Positions 36,054 through 44,642 are shown, numbered from the stretch's first letter. The stretch is 64,000 bases of DNA from Candidatus Intricatilinea gracilis (GCA_016702605.1 JADJDQ010000003.1:62001-126000), one strand, 5' to 3'. Numbers and translations: made by a program. Notes: a model not told the origin generated them from the sequence alone.

Positions 36054-37384
36054 CAAGCGGCCCGCCTGATGTCGGCGAGGTGTTCGGCATGGGCCTGGTC
36101 CAGTGCAGTGATGGCTCGCGCCACACCGAGGCCGGACTTGAGACCATCTTCATGAAATCCGTACCCCGTCCAGGCGCCGCAGAACCAGGTGTTGCGGCGG
36201 CCCTGCAGCTCGGGCAAACGACGTTGGGCACGCACTGCCGCCATGTCGAACACCGGGTGGGCGTAGTCGATGGTGGCCAGCACGGTCTCGGGCCGGGGTT
36301 GGCGCGCCGGGTTGAGCGACACCACCACAGGCTGGGCAAACGGCAACGGCTGCAGGCGGCCCAGCAGGTAGTGCAGACACACACCACTGCCTTCAACCGC
36401 GGGGTCGGCCGAGTGTTCGTAGTTCCAGGCCGCCCAGGCACGTGGGTGTTTGGGCAGCAAACGTGTGTCGGTATGCAGCACGGCGCGGTTGGGGTGATAA
36501 CCGATGGCGCCCAGCACCGCCCGCTCGTCGGCGCTGGCGTCGTCGCCCAGGATGGCCAGGGCCTGGTCGCTGTGGCAGGCCAGCACGGCGGCGTCGAAGT
36601 GTTCGTCGCCCGCCGCGGTGGTGAGGGTGACGCCACCCCCCGCGCCGTGGCGCCGCAGTGCCCGCACGGGGGTGTTCAGGCGCGCATCGGGCAGGCGTTC
36701 GAGCAGGCGATGCACATAGTTGCGCGCGCCGCCGGTCACCGTGTACCACTGCGGACGATCGGTGACCTGCAGCAGGCCGTGGTTGTGGCAGAAACGAATC
36801 AGCGTGCCGATCGGAAACGCCAGCATCTGATCGGTGGGGCACGACCAGATACACGCCACCATGGGCAGCAGGTACCAGCGCCGGAACGAGTCGCCGAAGT
36901 GGTGGCGGTCCAGGAATGTGCCGATCGGCTCGGCCAGCTGGGCATCGTCACCCGCCAGGGCCATCCGGGTCGTGAGGCGATTGAACCGCACGATCTGCGC
37001 CAGCATCGACAGGAACTTCGGGCGCAGCAGGTTGCGCCGCTGCGCGAACACACTGGCCAGGTCGCTGCCGCACCATTCGACGTCGTCGGCAGTCGACTGG
37101 GCCGAAAACGACATGTCCGACGCCGACGTCGCCACGCCCAGGTCGTCGAACAGACGCACCAGCTCGGGGTAGGTGCGGTGGTTGAAGACGAGAAACCCTG
37201 TGTCGACGCCGTGGGTGACCGGTTGGCCGCTGCTGTCGGGCAAGGTCACGTCGACCGTGTGGGTGTGCCCGCCGAAATAACTGCCCGCCTCGAACAGGCT
37301 GACCTTGCAGTTGCCGGTGCCGGCGAGTTTCCAGGCGGCCGAGAGTCCGGCAATGCCCGATCCGATGACTGCCACGCTGCGCAT
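36053..37384 (-). CDS. FAD-dependent amine-oxidase-like oxidoreductase
   Basis: Flavoprotein of 443 residues. The N-terminal dinucleotide motif VAVIGSGIAGLSAAWKL is complete; EAGSYFGGHTHTVDV and GVDTGFLVFNHRTYPEL are typical of the NAD/FAD-binding COG2907 group. WYTVTGGARNYVHRLLERL and the C-terminal WFCGAWTGYGFHEDGLKSGLGVA close the FAD site. It probably oxidises or desaturates a lipid substrate (inference from its company). ATG 37384 has GGGGAG about 9 nt upstream. It is the first gene of the six-gene minus-strand operon facing the B12/MerR regulator. Confidence 0.88.
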   Translation of the reverse strand: MRSVAVIGSGIAGLSAAWKLAGTGNCKVSLFEAGSYFGGHTHTVDVTLPDSSGQPVTHGVDTGFLVFNHRTYPELVRLFDDLGVATSASDMSFSAQSTADDVEWCGSDLASVFAQRRNLLRPKFLSMLAQIVRFNRLTTRMALAGDDAQLAEPIGTFLDRHHFGDSFRRWYLLPMVACIWSCPTDQMLAFPIGTLIRFCHNHGLLQVTDRPQWYTVTGGARNYVHRLLERLPDARLNTPVRALRRHGAGGGVTLTTAAGDEHFDAAVLACHSDQALAILGDDASADERAVLGAIGYHPNRAVLHTDTRLLPKHPRAWAAWNYEHSADPAVEGSGVCLHYLLGRLQPLPFAQPVVVSLNPARQPRPETVLATIDYAHPVFDMAAVRAQRRLPELQGRRNTWFCGAWTGYGFHEDGLKSGLGVARAITALDQAHAEHLADIRRAA

Positions 37385-37797
37385 CACTGAGCTCCCCGGC
37401 ACACCTGGCGCACACGCGAACGGGTGGGCCCGGCCGCTTGCAGCTTGGCCCGACGGGGGATGATGCGAGCGGTGAACGAGGCCGCCGAGTGGCGGGCTGG
37501 CGCGGCCGGAGCCGAGAAGGAAAACGTCGTGCAGCGTCCACGGACGCAACAGGGAGGGAGGAAGGAGGAGGAAATCCGCCCAGGACGGTCGACCGACAGC
37601 GGCACAAGACCGCACGGCAGGCTGCACGACGCAAGGGTTTGCCGGCTGGTGGCCGGCACTGCGTATCGGATGCCTGGCGCGGCGCTTCGTTCCATCGATC
37701 TCATCGGGCGGGTGGTCTGGTTGGAAACAGGATGTTTCAGAAACAGGAGCATCGCTTTTGTTCATGATTTGTCCATGTCAAACAGCGCGCCTGGGTC
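37385..37797. other. long leader region of the FAD operon
   Basis: About 410 nt between the predicted minus-strand promoter and the FAD gene. Open frames exist on both strands but show no homology or ribosome sites. The transcript from the predicted start would carry a leader of roughly 400 nt; no riboswitch class was recognised by eye. Confidence 0.4.
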
Positions 37798-37829
37798 ATA
37801 ATAGACGCACTTTGCACCACTTACAAGTG
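37798..37829 (-). promoter_or_regulatory. predicted promoter/operator of the FAD-CFA operon
   Basis: Read on the minus strand, TTGTAA (37826-37821), a 17-nt spacer and TATTAT (37803-37798) form a good sigma-70-type promoter. The -35 is embedded in an inverted repeat CACTT-AC-AAGTG (37818-37829). Nearby, TTGTCC occurs at 37769-37774 and 37831-37836, the latter inside TGTC-CTA-GACA, and could be further half-sites. This fits repression by the divergent MerR/B12 protein, which would bind in the dark. Confidence 0.5.
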
Positions 37830-37915
37830 TTTGTCCTAGACACCACGCCAAAGCCCTTGCGGGTGACGGCCACTCTTCCGAGTCACCGGGCACCTGCCGC
37901 GGTGCCGGACCATCC

Positions 37916-38932
37916 ATGAGCATTCCCGCCGACGCCCTGCTCCCCAACACGACCAACGAGGTCGCGTTCACCATTGCCGCGGTCGAACGCGACACCCGTA
38001 TCAGCAAGGACACCCTGCGCATCTGGGAGAGGCGCTACGGTTTCCCGCTGCCCAGCCGTGATGCCAACGGCGAGCGCCTCTACTCGCCCGAGCAGATCGA
38101 GCGGCTGCGCCACGTGAAGCGCCTCATGGACGCCGGCCATCGGCCGGGCCGCATCGTGGCGCTCGAACTGGCCGAACTGCGGCGCCTGGGTGACCACACC
38201 GACAGTCTGGCTCAAACAGCAATGTCCAAGTCAAACCCGGACACTGCCGAGCCGGACGACAAGCTGACTGCCGACCTGCTGGACCTGCTGCGTCACCACG
38301 ATCCACGTGCCCTGAGGCGCGCACTGATGCAGCAGTTGCTGGTCCTTGGCCTGGCCCGCTTCATCGGTGAGGTGGTGGTGCCACTGCTCGGCGAAGTGGG
38401 GCAGGCCTGGTCGCGTGGCCGGCTCGAGGTGTTCGAAGAGCACCTGTGCAGCGAGATCCTCGAGTCGGTGCTGCGTGGTGCCGTGGCCAGCCTGCCCGAG
38501 CCTGAGGCGCAAGCGGCGCCACGTGTGCTGTTGGCCACCCTGCCGATCGAAGCCCATGGGCTCGGCTTGCTGATGGCCGAAGCGCTGCTGGGCGCGAACG
38601 GTTGCGACTGCATGAACCTGGGCCGCCAGACGCCGCTGTCCGACGTGGTGATGGCGGCACGGGTGTTTCGCGCCGACATCGTCGCGCTGAGTTTTTCGAC
38701 CGCGGTCAACACCAATCACGCCCTCGAAGGCCTGGCCGACCTGCGCTCCGCCTTGCCCGCCGACGTCGAACTGTGGGCCGGCTGCACCCTCGTGGCCCTG
38801 CAGCGGCGCAGCGGGGCCGATGTGCAGGTGTTCAGCCGCCTGGCCGACATCGAGTTGCAGGTGGCGCGCTGGCGCGGCCGGGGCGAACCGGTCAAACATC
38901 CGCATCGCGCCACGGGTATACCCGATCGATAG
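37916..38932 (+). CDS. CarH/LitR-type B12-dependent photoreceptor, MerR family
   Basis: Transcription regulator of 338 residues. The N-terminal MerR winged helix has FTIAAVERDTRISKDTLRIW and ERRYGFPLPSRDANGERLYS. A B12-binding module follows: the helical cap contains W165-x9-E175-H176 (the Wx9EH motif contacting adenosylcobalamin), and the Rossmann part contains E212-x-H214, whose His would be the lower axial Co ligand, then MNLGRQTPLSDVV. In CarH/LitR, tetramers with adenosyl-B12 bind DNA in the dark and fall apart in light. It is divergent from the FAD-CFA operon, its probable target. ATG 37916 lacks a strong ribosome site. Confidence 0.9.
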   Translation: MSIPADALLPNTTNEVAFTIAAVERDTRISKDTLRIWERRYGFPLPSRDANGERLYSPEQIERLRHVKRLMDAGHRPGRIVALELAELRRLGDHTDSLAQTAMSKSNPDTAEPDDKLTADLLDLLRHHDPRALRRALMQQLLVLGLARFIGEVVVPLLGEVGQAWSRGRLEVFEEHLCSEILESVLRGAVASLPEPEAQAAPRVLLATLPIEAHGLGLLMAEALLGANGCDCMNLGRQTPLSDVVMAARVFRADIVALSFSTAVNTNHALEGLADLRSALPADVELWAGCTLVALQRRSGADVQVFSRLADIELQVARWRGRGEPVKHPHRATGIPDR

Positions 38933-38962
38933 ACTGGGGCATCTTTCCAGAGGTGGTGCCCC

Positions 38963-39832
38963 ATGCTTTACCCCGAACTGTTCAAGCAACTCGAAGCGGT
39001 GCGCTGGAACATGGATAGCGACATCCCGTGGGACAGCTTCGATGCCAGCCTGCTCAACGACGAGCAGGCGCAGACCATCAAGATGAACGCCATCACCGAG
39101 TGGTCGGCGCTGCCGGCCACCGAGATGTTCCTGCGCGACAACCGCGACGACAGCGACTTCAGCGCCTTCATGAGTGTGTGGTTCTTCGAGGAACAGAAAC
39201 ACTCGCTGGTGCTGATGGAATACCTGCGTCGTTTCCGCCCCGAACTCGCACCCACCGAGGCCGAGCTGCACGAAGTGCGTTTCGAGTTCGACCCGGCGCC
39301 TGCGCTCGAAACCTTGATGTTGCACTTTTGCGGTGAGATCCGCCTGAACCACTGGTATCGCCGCGCCGCCGAATGGCACACCGAACCGGTCATCAAGGTC
39401 ATCTACGACACCCTGGCGCGCGACGAAGCGCGCCACGGCGGCGCCTACCTGCGCTACATGAAACGTGCGCTGGTGCGTTGCGGCGACGAGGCCCGCGCCG
39501 CTTTCTCGAAGGTAGGCGTGTTGATGGCCAGCGCCCGGCGCACCGCACAGGCACTGCACCCCACCAATCTGCACGTCAACACCAGCCTGTTTCCGCGCGA
39601 CACGGTGCAAAGCCGACTGCCCGACCCGGCCTGGCTCGAACAGTGGCTGGACCAGCAGATCCAGTTCGACAGCACCTGGGAGAACAAGGTGGTCGAACGC
39701 ATCCTGCACAACCTGTCGATCCTGATGGACCGCAGTTTCAAGACCGTGCAGGAGTTGAACCGCTTCCGCAAGGAAACCGCCGCGGCGCTGGCCGCTGCCG
39801 CCGCTGCAACGCCGCTGCCGCACGCGGGCTGA
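38963..39832 (+). CDS. ferritin-like diiron protein
   Basis: Helical protein of 289 residues with two E-x2-H-type metal motifs: FFEEQKHSLVLMEYL and ARDEARHGGAYLRYM, plus preceding Glu-bearing helices (ITEWSALPATEMFL, CGEIRLNHWYRRAAEW). This arrangement is that of ferritin-like carboxylate diiron proteins and is compatible with an acyl desaturase or hydroxylase. The activity is unproven. It starts 30 nt after the B12/MerR regulator on the same strand, with AGAGGTGG upstream, and may share its control. The C-terminus is a poly-Ala stretch. Confidence 0.75.
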   Translation: MLYPELFKQLEAVRWNMDSDIPWDSFDASLLNDEQAQTIKMNAITEWSALPATEMFLRDNRDDSDFSAFMSVWFFEEQKHSLVLMEYLRRFRPELAPTEAELHEVRFEFDPAPALETLMLHFCGEIRLNHWYRRAAEWHTEPVIKVIYDTLARDEARHGGAYLRYMKRALVRCGDEARAAFSKVGVLMASARRTAQALHPTNLHVNTSLFPRDTVQSRLPDPAWLEQWLDQQIQFDSTWENKVVERILHNLSILMDRSFKTVQELNRFRKETAAALAAAAAATPLPHAG

Positions 39833-39962
39833 TCGCAGGCAGTTGGCGCGCGCAGGGGTCACCTTGCCCGGCCGCGACGCAGGGCGCCCTACCGCCGGGC
39901 TGGCCGCTACGCCAGTCAAGCGCGATGACAAGGCCCATGCCGGCCACTACAGTGCCGGCACC

Positions 39963-40883
39963 ATGACCCAGGCTTTGCACCATCCCCTGCTTGCCGACTG
40001 GCCTGTCTTGCGCGAGGCACGTCGCCACGACACCAGCCTGAGGCTGGCCTTCGACGTGCTCGACGGCGCCGTGCGCAAGCGAGTCGGCAGCGTCGCCAAG
40101 GCTCATCTGCCGGCCTTGCCGATCGACGGCCAGAGCTTCGGCGTCGATGCCCAGGGCCTGCTGCTGAAAGTCGCCCCGGCGCGGCGCGATGAACTCTTCG
40201 CCGACCTGAACCTGCGGCTGCACCGGGCTGGCCTGCTGCGCGGCTGGCGCAACGAGATCTTCGGCCTGTGGCACCACTCGGGCGAGCCGCCGCTGGCGCT
40301 GATCGAACGTGCCTCGGCACGTTTCTGGGGATGCCTCACCCTGGGCGCACATTGCAATGGGCTGGCCAAGGGCCAGGCGCCCGGCGATCCACCCGAGGCT
40401 GCGCCACAGCTGTGGCTGGGTCGTCGCTCACGCAGCAAGAGCACCGACCCGGGCATGCTCGACAACCTGATCGGTGGTGGTGTACCGGCCGATCAGACAC
40501 CGCTGCAGGCGCTGCACCGCGAGGGTTTCGAGGAGGCCGGCTTGACGTTCGCACAGATGCAGGCGGCAAGGCCTACCGGCGTGTACCGCATCGTGCGCGA
40601 CATTCCCGAAGGCCTGCAGAACGAGGACATCCATGTGCACGAGATCGACCTGCCCGCTGCCGTGGTGCCGGTCAACCAGGACGGCGAGGTGGCCGAGTTC
40701 ATCCGTGTCGACCTGGCCACGGCACTGCGCCATGTGCAGGCCGGCGAGCTGACAGTGGATGCGTCCATCGCCACACTCGACGGCGCGGTGCGCCACGGCT
40801 GGCTCGTGCCGCTGGTAGGCCGCGACACGGCTGATGCCCTGGCCAACGCCCTCGCCGAGTTGCAATCGCCCCTCGGCGCTTGA
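39963..40883 (+). CDS. Nudix hydrolase with N-terminal DUF4743 domain
   Basis: Protein of 306 residues similar to the TPK-linked Nudix group. Residues 1-120 form the DUF4743 part (GQSFGVDAQGLLLKV, HRAGLLRGWRNEIFGLW); the Nudix fold follows (WLGRRSRSKSTDPGMLDN). The Nudix box reads G-x5-Q-x7-REGFEEAGL: the first conserved Glu is Gln, while the catalytic REUxEE core is intact. The substrate is unknown; some relatives hydrolyse oxidised thiamine diphosphate. ATG 39963 is chosen because homology begins there; the frame is open further upstream to 39843. Confidence 0.85.
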   Translation: MTQALHHPLLADWPVLREARRHDTSLRLAFDVLDGAVRKRVGSVAKAHLPALPIDGQSFGVDAQGLLLKVAPARRDELFADLNLRLHRAGLLRGWRNEIFGLWHHSGEPPLALIERASARFWGCLTLGAHCNGLAKGQAPGDPPEAAPQLWLGRRSRSKSTDPGMLDNLIGGGVPADQTPLQALHREGFEEAGLTFAQMQAARPTGVYRIVRDIPEGLQNEDIHVHEIDLPAAVVPVNQDGEVAEFIRVDLATALRHVQAGELTVDASIATLDGAVRHGWLVPLVGRDTADALANALAELQSPLGA

Positions 40884-41149
40884 GCCCCCTGCACTCGACC
40901 CCACGCGGCCGGCGCCACCCGGGTGCGGCAGGTGTTGCCGGTGCAGTCCTCACCTGCCCTCGCACCCACCAGACCCACCAGTCGGGTACGGGCAACACAA
41001 CCGCCGGTGCGGCCGCTTTCGCTGCGCTGGATCAAGGCACATCGGCCGCGACCACGTTCAGTTTTTTGCGATGCATGCGTGAAGTGGCCTGAATCCGGGC
41101 GCCGAGGTGGCCGCCTACAGTGAGACCACTCCAGCAGTTCAGCCCCACC

Positions 41150-41704
41150 ATGCCGACCCCCACCGACCGCTACACCACACCCGCCATCACCCTGCACTGG
41201 GTGCTGGCCATCGCCATCGTGGTGAGCTTCAGCGTGGGCCTGTACATGCACGAACTGCCGTTCTCGCCGTTTCGGCTCAAGCTCTACAACTGGCACAAGT
41301 GGGCGGGTGTGACGATCCTGTTCCTGTCGGTGCTGCGGCTGGTCTGGCGTGTCACCCATCGGCCGCCTGCCTTGCCGGCGAGCATGGCCGCCGCCATGCC
41401 GGCCTGGCAGCACACGGCCCATCACGCCACCCATCACCTGCTGTACGCCTTGTTCTTCATCGTGCCACTCACCGGCTGGGCCTACAGCTCGGCGGCCGGG
41501 TTCCCCATCGTGTGGTTCGGCGTGCTGCCGCTGCCCGATTTCGTCGGCGCCGACAAGGCGCTGGCCGAACTCATCAAGCCGATGCACAAGTTCAGCACCC
41601 TAGCCCTGGCCGGTCTGGTCGTGCTGCATGTGGCGGCGGCGCTCAAGCACCAGCTGGTCGACAAGGACGGGCTGATGGCACGCATGAGCCTGCGCCGCAG
41701 CTGA
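41150..41704 (+). CDS. cybB: cytochrome b561
   Basis: Di-haem membrane cytochrome b561 of the CybB type, 184 residues, four hydrophobic helices. Candidate haem ligands are His in TLHWVLA, WHKWAG, HHLLYALFF and LHVAAALKH; FSVGLYMHELPFSP and PLTGWAYSSAAGFPIVWFG are typical loops. It likely exchanges electrons between quinone and superoxide or a partner. The open frame includes GTG 41120, but ATG 41150 gives the standard N-terminus TPTDRYTTPAI. Two yceI genes follow, a common association. The preceding 266 nt (40884-41149) show no recognisable element. Confidence 0.9.
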   Translation: MPTPTDRYTTPAITLHWVLAIAIVVSFSVGLYMHELPFSPFRLKLYNWHKWAGVTILFLSVLRLVWRVTHRPPALPASMAAAMPAWQHTAHHATHHLLYALFFIVPLTGWAYSSAAGFPIVWFGVLPLPDFVGADKALAELIKPMHKFSTLALAGLVVLHVAAALKHQLVDKDGLMARMSLRRS

Positions 41705-41864
41705 GCCGCGCAGCTCAGGTCACGCGCCGCCTCGATCCTGCAGCTGCTCCACGCCAAGCTCGAACGCCACCTTCACCCGACCACGGTCCACAAGGCCCAG
41801 GTCGACGCTTCAACTGTCGGCCGACCAGGCCGCCCCATCACACCGCATCCACACGGTCATCACC

Positions 41865-42431
41865 ATGCGACCCTTCGTCACCACCACACTCGCCCTGGCC
41901 GCCTACGGCCTGCTCGCCGCTTCACCAGCCCATGCCCAGACGGTCGACATCGCCAAGAGCGAGATCGCCTTCGTCAGCAAGCAGATGGGTGTGCCGGTCG
42001 AAGGCCTGTTCAAGAAGTTCGACGCCCAGATCGCCTTCGACCCGAAGAAGCCCGAAGCCGGCAAGGTGAACTTTGCCATCGAGACCGGCAGCGCCAGCCT
42101 CAGCCCCGACGCCGACAGTGAACTGATCAAGCCGATCTGGTTCAACGTGGCGGCCTTCCCCAAGGCCACCTTCACGTCCAGCAGCATCAAGGCGCTGGGC
42201 GGCGGCAAGTTCGAGGTGACCGGCAAGCTCGCCATCAAGGGCCAGACGCGCGACGTGGTCGTGCCCGTGGCCGTCAGCCAGGCCGCGGGTGTGTCCACCG
42301 CCAGCGGCAGCTTCAGCATCAAACGTCTCGAATTCAAGATCGGTGAAGGCGAATGGGCCGACACCAGCATGGTCGCCAACGACGTGCAGGTGAAGTTCAA
42401 GCTCTCGCTGCGCGGCATGGCGCCGCTCTGA
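41865..42431 (+). CDS. YceI-family periplasmic protein 1
   Basis: Exported lipocalin-like YceI protein, 188 residues: signal peptide ending SPAHAQ, then VDIAKSEIAFVSKQMGVPVEGLFKKF, AFPKATFTSSSIKALGGGKFEVTGKLAIKG and RLEFKIGEGEWADTSMVANDV. The fold binds long isoprenoids such as quinones in characterised relatives. Located between cytochrome b561 and a second yceI gene. The version differs from its neighbour, with less than typical YceI N-terminal spacing, so the pair is not a recent duplication. Confidence 0.9.
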   Translation: MRPFVTTTLALAAYGLLAASPAHAQTVDIAKSEIAFVSKQMGVPVEGLFKKFDAQIAFDPKKPEAGKVNFAIETGSASLSPDADSELIKPIWFNVAAFPKATFTSSSIKALGGGKFEVTGKLAIKGQTRDVVVPVAVSQAAGVSTASGSFSIKRLEFKIGEGEWADTSMVANDVQVKFKLSLRGMAPL

Positions 42432-42523
42432 ATCCGACAGATCCCTTTCGCCCCAGCCTGAACGCTGATTCCCCCCAACCCCACATTCAACCCGCTCTAA
42501 CTGCGACCAACCGAAAGACACCC

Positions 42524-43102
42524 ATGACGACCTTCACCAGACTCTTCGCCGCCGCTGCCCTGTTTGCTGCTGCCAGCACCCCGGCCCTGGCAGCCCCCGA
42601 GACCTACACGATCGAAGGCACGCACACTTACCCGCGCTTCTCGTACAGCCACTTCGGCATGTCGACCCAGCTGAGCCGCTTCAACACCACCACCGGCACC
42701 ATCGTGCTCGACAAGGCCGCCAAGACCGGTTCGGTCGACGTGGTGATCGACACCAAGTCGGTCGACACCGGCTTCAAGGTCTTCGACGGTCACATCCAGG
42801 GCGAAGACTTCCTGGATACCGCCAAGTTCCCGACCGCCACCTTCAAGTCGACCAAGGTCGTGTTCGACGGTGACAAGCCCAGCACTGTCGAAGGCAACCT
42901 GACCATCAAGGGTGTGACCAAGCCCGTGACGCTGAAGGTCACCAGCTTCCTGAACATGGCCCATCCGATGCTGAAGAAGGACGCCATCGGCGCCGACGCC
43001 ACTGTCACCGTCAAGCGCACCGAGTTCAACGCCGGCAAATACGCGCCCTACGTGGGCGACGACGTGACCATCACGCTGTCGGTAGAAGCCGTCAAGCAGT
43101 AA
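42524..43102 (+). CDS. YceI-family periplasmic protein 2
   Basis: Classical YceI protein, 192 residues: signal peptide (AAALFAAASTPALAA), then YTIEGTHTYPRFSYSHFGMSTQLSRF, IDTKSVDTGFKVFDGH, FPTATFKSTKVV and GNLTIKGVTKPVTL. Expected to carry an isoprenoid or amide-type lipid in the periplasm. GAAAG lies about 8 nt before ATG 42524. It is 92 nt after the first yceI gene and is followed by a strong terminator, so it ends the operon. Confidence 0.93.
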   Translation: MTTFTRLFAAAALFAAASTPALAAPETYTIEGTHTYPRFSYSHFGMSTQLSRFNTTTGTIVLDKAAKTGSVDVVIDTKSVDTGFKVFDGHIQGEDFLDTAKFPTATFKSTKVVFDGDKPSTVEGNLTIKGVTKPVTLKVTSFLNMAHPMLKKDAIGADATVTVKRTEFNAGKYAPYVGDDVTITLSVEAVKQ

Positions 43103-43165
43103 ACCGGCGCAGCGGCCCCGAGCCGCGCATCACCACGTCGGTGTGGTGACGTGTACCTTCATCGA

Positions 43166-43190
43166 AGCCCGACCTTGCGTCGGGCTTTTT
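43166..43190 (+). terminator. intrinsic terminator after yceI pair
   Basis: AGCCCGAC and GTCGGGCT form a perfect 8-bp stem with a 5-nt loop, directly followed by TTTTT. It is placed about 65 nt after the second yceI stop and abuts the stop of the convergent gene. Confidence 0.9.
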
Positions 43191-43660
43191 CATGGCTTGG
43201 TGGCGGGCGTGTGCGAGGCCGCAGGCGCGAAACCGCGCAGCATGATCCAGCGCCACTTCTCGACCACATGAAAGCGGCGGGTGCGCCCGCTGGGGTCGGG
43301 CTGCGGGCTGCCGCCCTTCATCTGCAACGTGATGGTGTCGCCCGCCTGCTCGTTGCCGGGGCAACTCCAGTTGCGCGAGTCGGTGATCGTGCAACCCGAG
43401 AACTTGCCCGACGGGCGGTGGTGATCACCCACCGTCCAGAACAACACTTCGGAATGAGCACGCAGGGCACGGAAGCGAAAGCGCTCCCCCGCCACCAGCG
43501 TGCCGCTGCAGGTCGGCACCGGGTCGGTCGACCAGTCGCCGCCTTCACACTCGGCGGTGTAGATGGTGCGTTCACCTTCGAGCGTGACCGAATCGGTCAC
43601 CCAGGCCGTGCCCAGCGGCAGCAGCGATATCGCGGCGATGAAGTACCAGACTCGTTTCAC
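43190..43660 (-). CDS. hypothetical exported/anchored protein
   Basis: Protein of 156 residues with an N-terminal hydrophobic segment (VWYFIAAISLLPLGTAWV) that is a signal peptide or anchor. The rest is soluble and polar with Cys in YTAECEGGDW, TCSGTLVAGERFRFRAL, FSGCTITDSRNWSCPG, spaced as possible disulfides, and ends in a basic region VVEKWRWIMLRGF. No family was recognised. It stands alone, convergent with the yceI operon; its stop touches the terminator. Confidence 0.6.
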   Translation of the reverse strand: MKRVWYFIAAISLLPLGTAWVTDSVTLEGERTIYTAECEGGDWSTDPVPTCSGTLVAGERFRFRALRAHSEVLFWTVGDHHRPSGKFSGCTITDSRNWSCPGNEQAGDTITLQMKGGSPQPDPSGRTRRFHVVEKWRWIMLRGFAPAASHTPATKP

Positions 43661-44156
43661 TACGCGATGACCAGACCGTGGGTGGAAGGAAGGGGTGAAC
43701 GGGCCAAGTTGGACACGCCGAAGCGAGTTGCCGCAGCGCCATGCCCCTGGTGCGAATCAGTGTAACGGCCGCCCGCAGACAGCCGAGCAGAACGCGCCAC
43801 TGGCAAGAACCGGCCCACGACGACCGAGGCGGCAGGCAACCGGGCAGTTGGTCGACCACCTCGGATGGGTCACACCACGAGCCACTCGGGCGCTTCGTGA
43901 GGCTTCACACGAACGGTCGGGATCGTCGGTGTGGGCCCGAAATGCCGACTTTTCTACACCTTGGGCAAAGCCGGCGGATGAGTCGGTGCGAACGGCAATA
44001 TTTCTGCCGCCGCACTCCCCCGAACAAGGGGTTCGGGCAGTTTGCACACTAGGTTGGGGGAGGTCCGCTGGCTACTATCGACTCGAACCTGAACAGACCA
44101 GCCGCGTCGCAATCGAGCGCCGCATACCGCCAATCACGACCCACGGAACAGCCGGC
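43661..44156. other. divergent intergenic region before the bactofilin operon
   Basis: A 496-nt noncoding stretch. TACTAT (44073-44078) could be a -10 for the downstream operon but lacks a -35 at the right distance. Frames open through it have no homology. ACGGAA near 44145 may be the bactofilin ribosome site. No other structure was identified. Confidence 0.4.
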
Positions 44157-44642
44157 ATGACCTCCTTCCGCTCATCGAACAGCAGCAGCGACGAGTCCTC
44201 CTCGCGGCGCCCGGCCCGCAGCACGCCGGCCGAAGCGCCACGCACCGGCTTGTTCGGCCGCCGCAAGGACAACAGCGGTGACCCGTTGCAGGAAAGTGTC
44301 GACTGCCTCATCGGCCCCGATGCCGAGATCACCGGCGACCTCATCTTCACCGGCGGCCTGCGCATCGACGGCCGCGTCAAGGGTGACGTGCGAGTGTCGA
44401 GTGTCGACGCCGGCACGCTGGTCATCGGCAACGAGGCACAGATCGAAGGTGACGTGCGGGTATCGCACGTCATCGTCTACGGCGAGGTGCGCGGCACCAT
44501 CTACGCCACCGGCCTGGTCGACCTGCGTGCGCAGGCGCGCATCACCGGCGACGTGCACTACGGCTCCATCGAGATCCAGCAAGGTGCGTCGATGCACGGC
44601 CACCTGATCTCGACCAAACACGAAGCCGGGCTCAAGCAATGA
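44157..44642 (+). CDS. bactofilin
   Basis: Polymer-forming cytoskeletal protein of 161 residues (DUF583). After a disordered Ser/Arg-rich N-terminus (about 1-45) comes the right-handed beta-helix with hexad-like repeats: CLIGPDAEITGDLIFTGGLR, IDGRVKGDVRV, NEAQIEGDVRVSHVIVYGEV, GLVDLRAQARITGDVHYGSI. Bactofilins form filaments at membranes and act as scaffolds for polarity, stalks, or wall enzymes. It is the first gene of a nine-gene run that includes GTPase and roadblock genes, reminiscent of polarity systems where bactofilins position ParABS or MglA-type GTPases. Confidence 0.92.
   Translation: MTSFRSSNSSSDESSSRRPARSTPAEAPRTGLFGRRKDNSGDPLQESVDCLIGPDAEITGDLIFTGGLRIDGRVKGDVRVSSVDAGTLVIGNEAQIEGDVRVSHVIVYGEVRGTIYATGLVDLRAQARITGDVHYGSIEIQQGASMHGHLISTKHEAGLKQ

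Noticed and set aside
37424..37801. A 125-residue plus-strand frame in the regulator-operon intergenic region
   Set aside because: No homology or ribosome site, and it overlaps the predicted promoter; treated as noncoding.
38231..39931. A 566-residue open frame antisense to the MerR and ferritin-like genes
   Set aside because: Composition is that of a reverse-complement shadow and it spans two well-supported genes.
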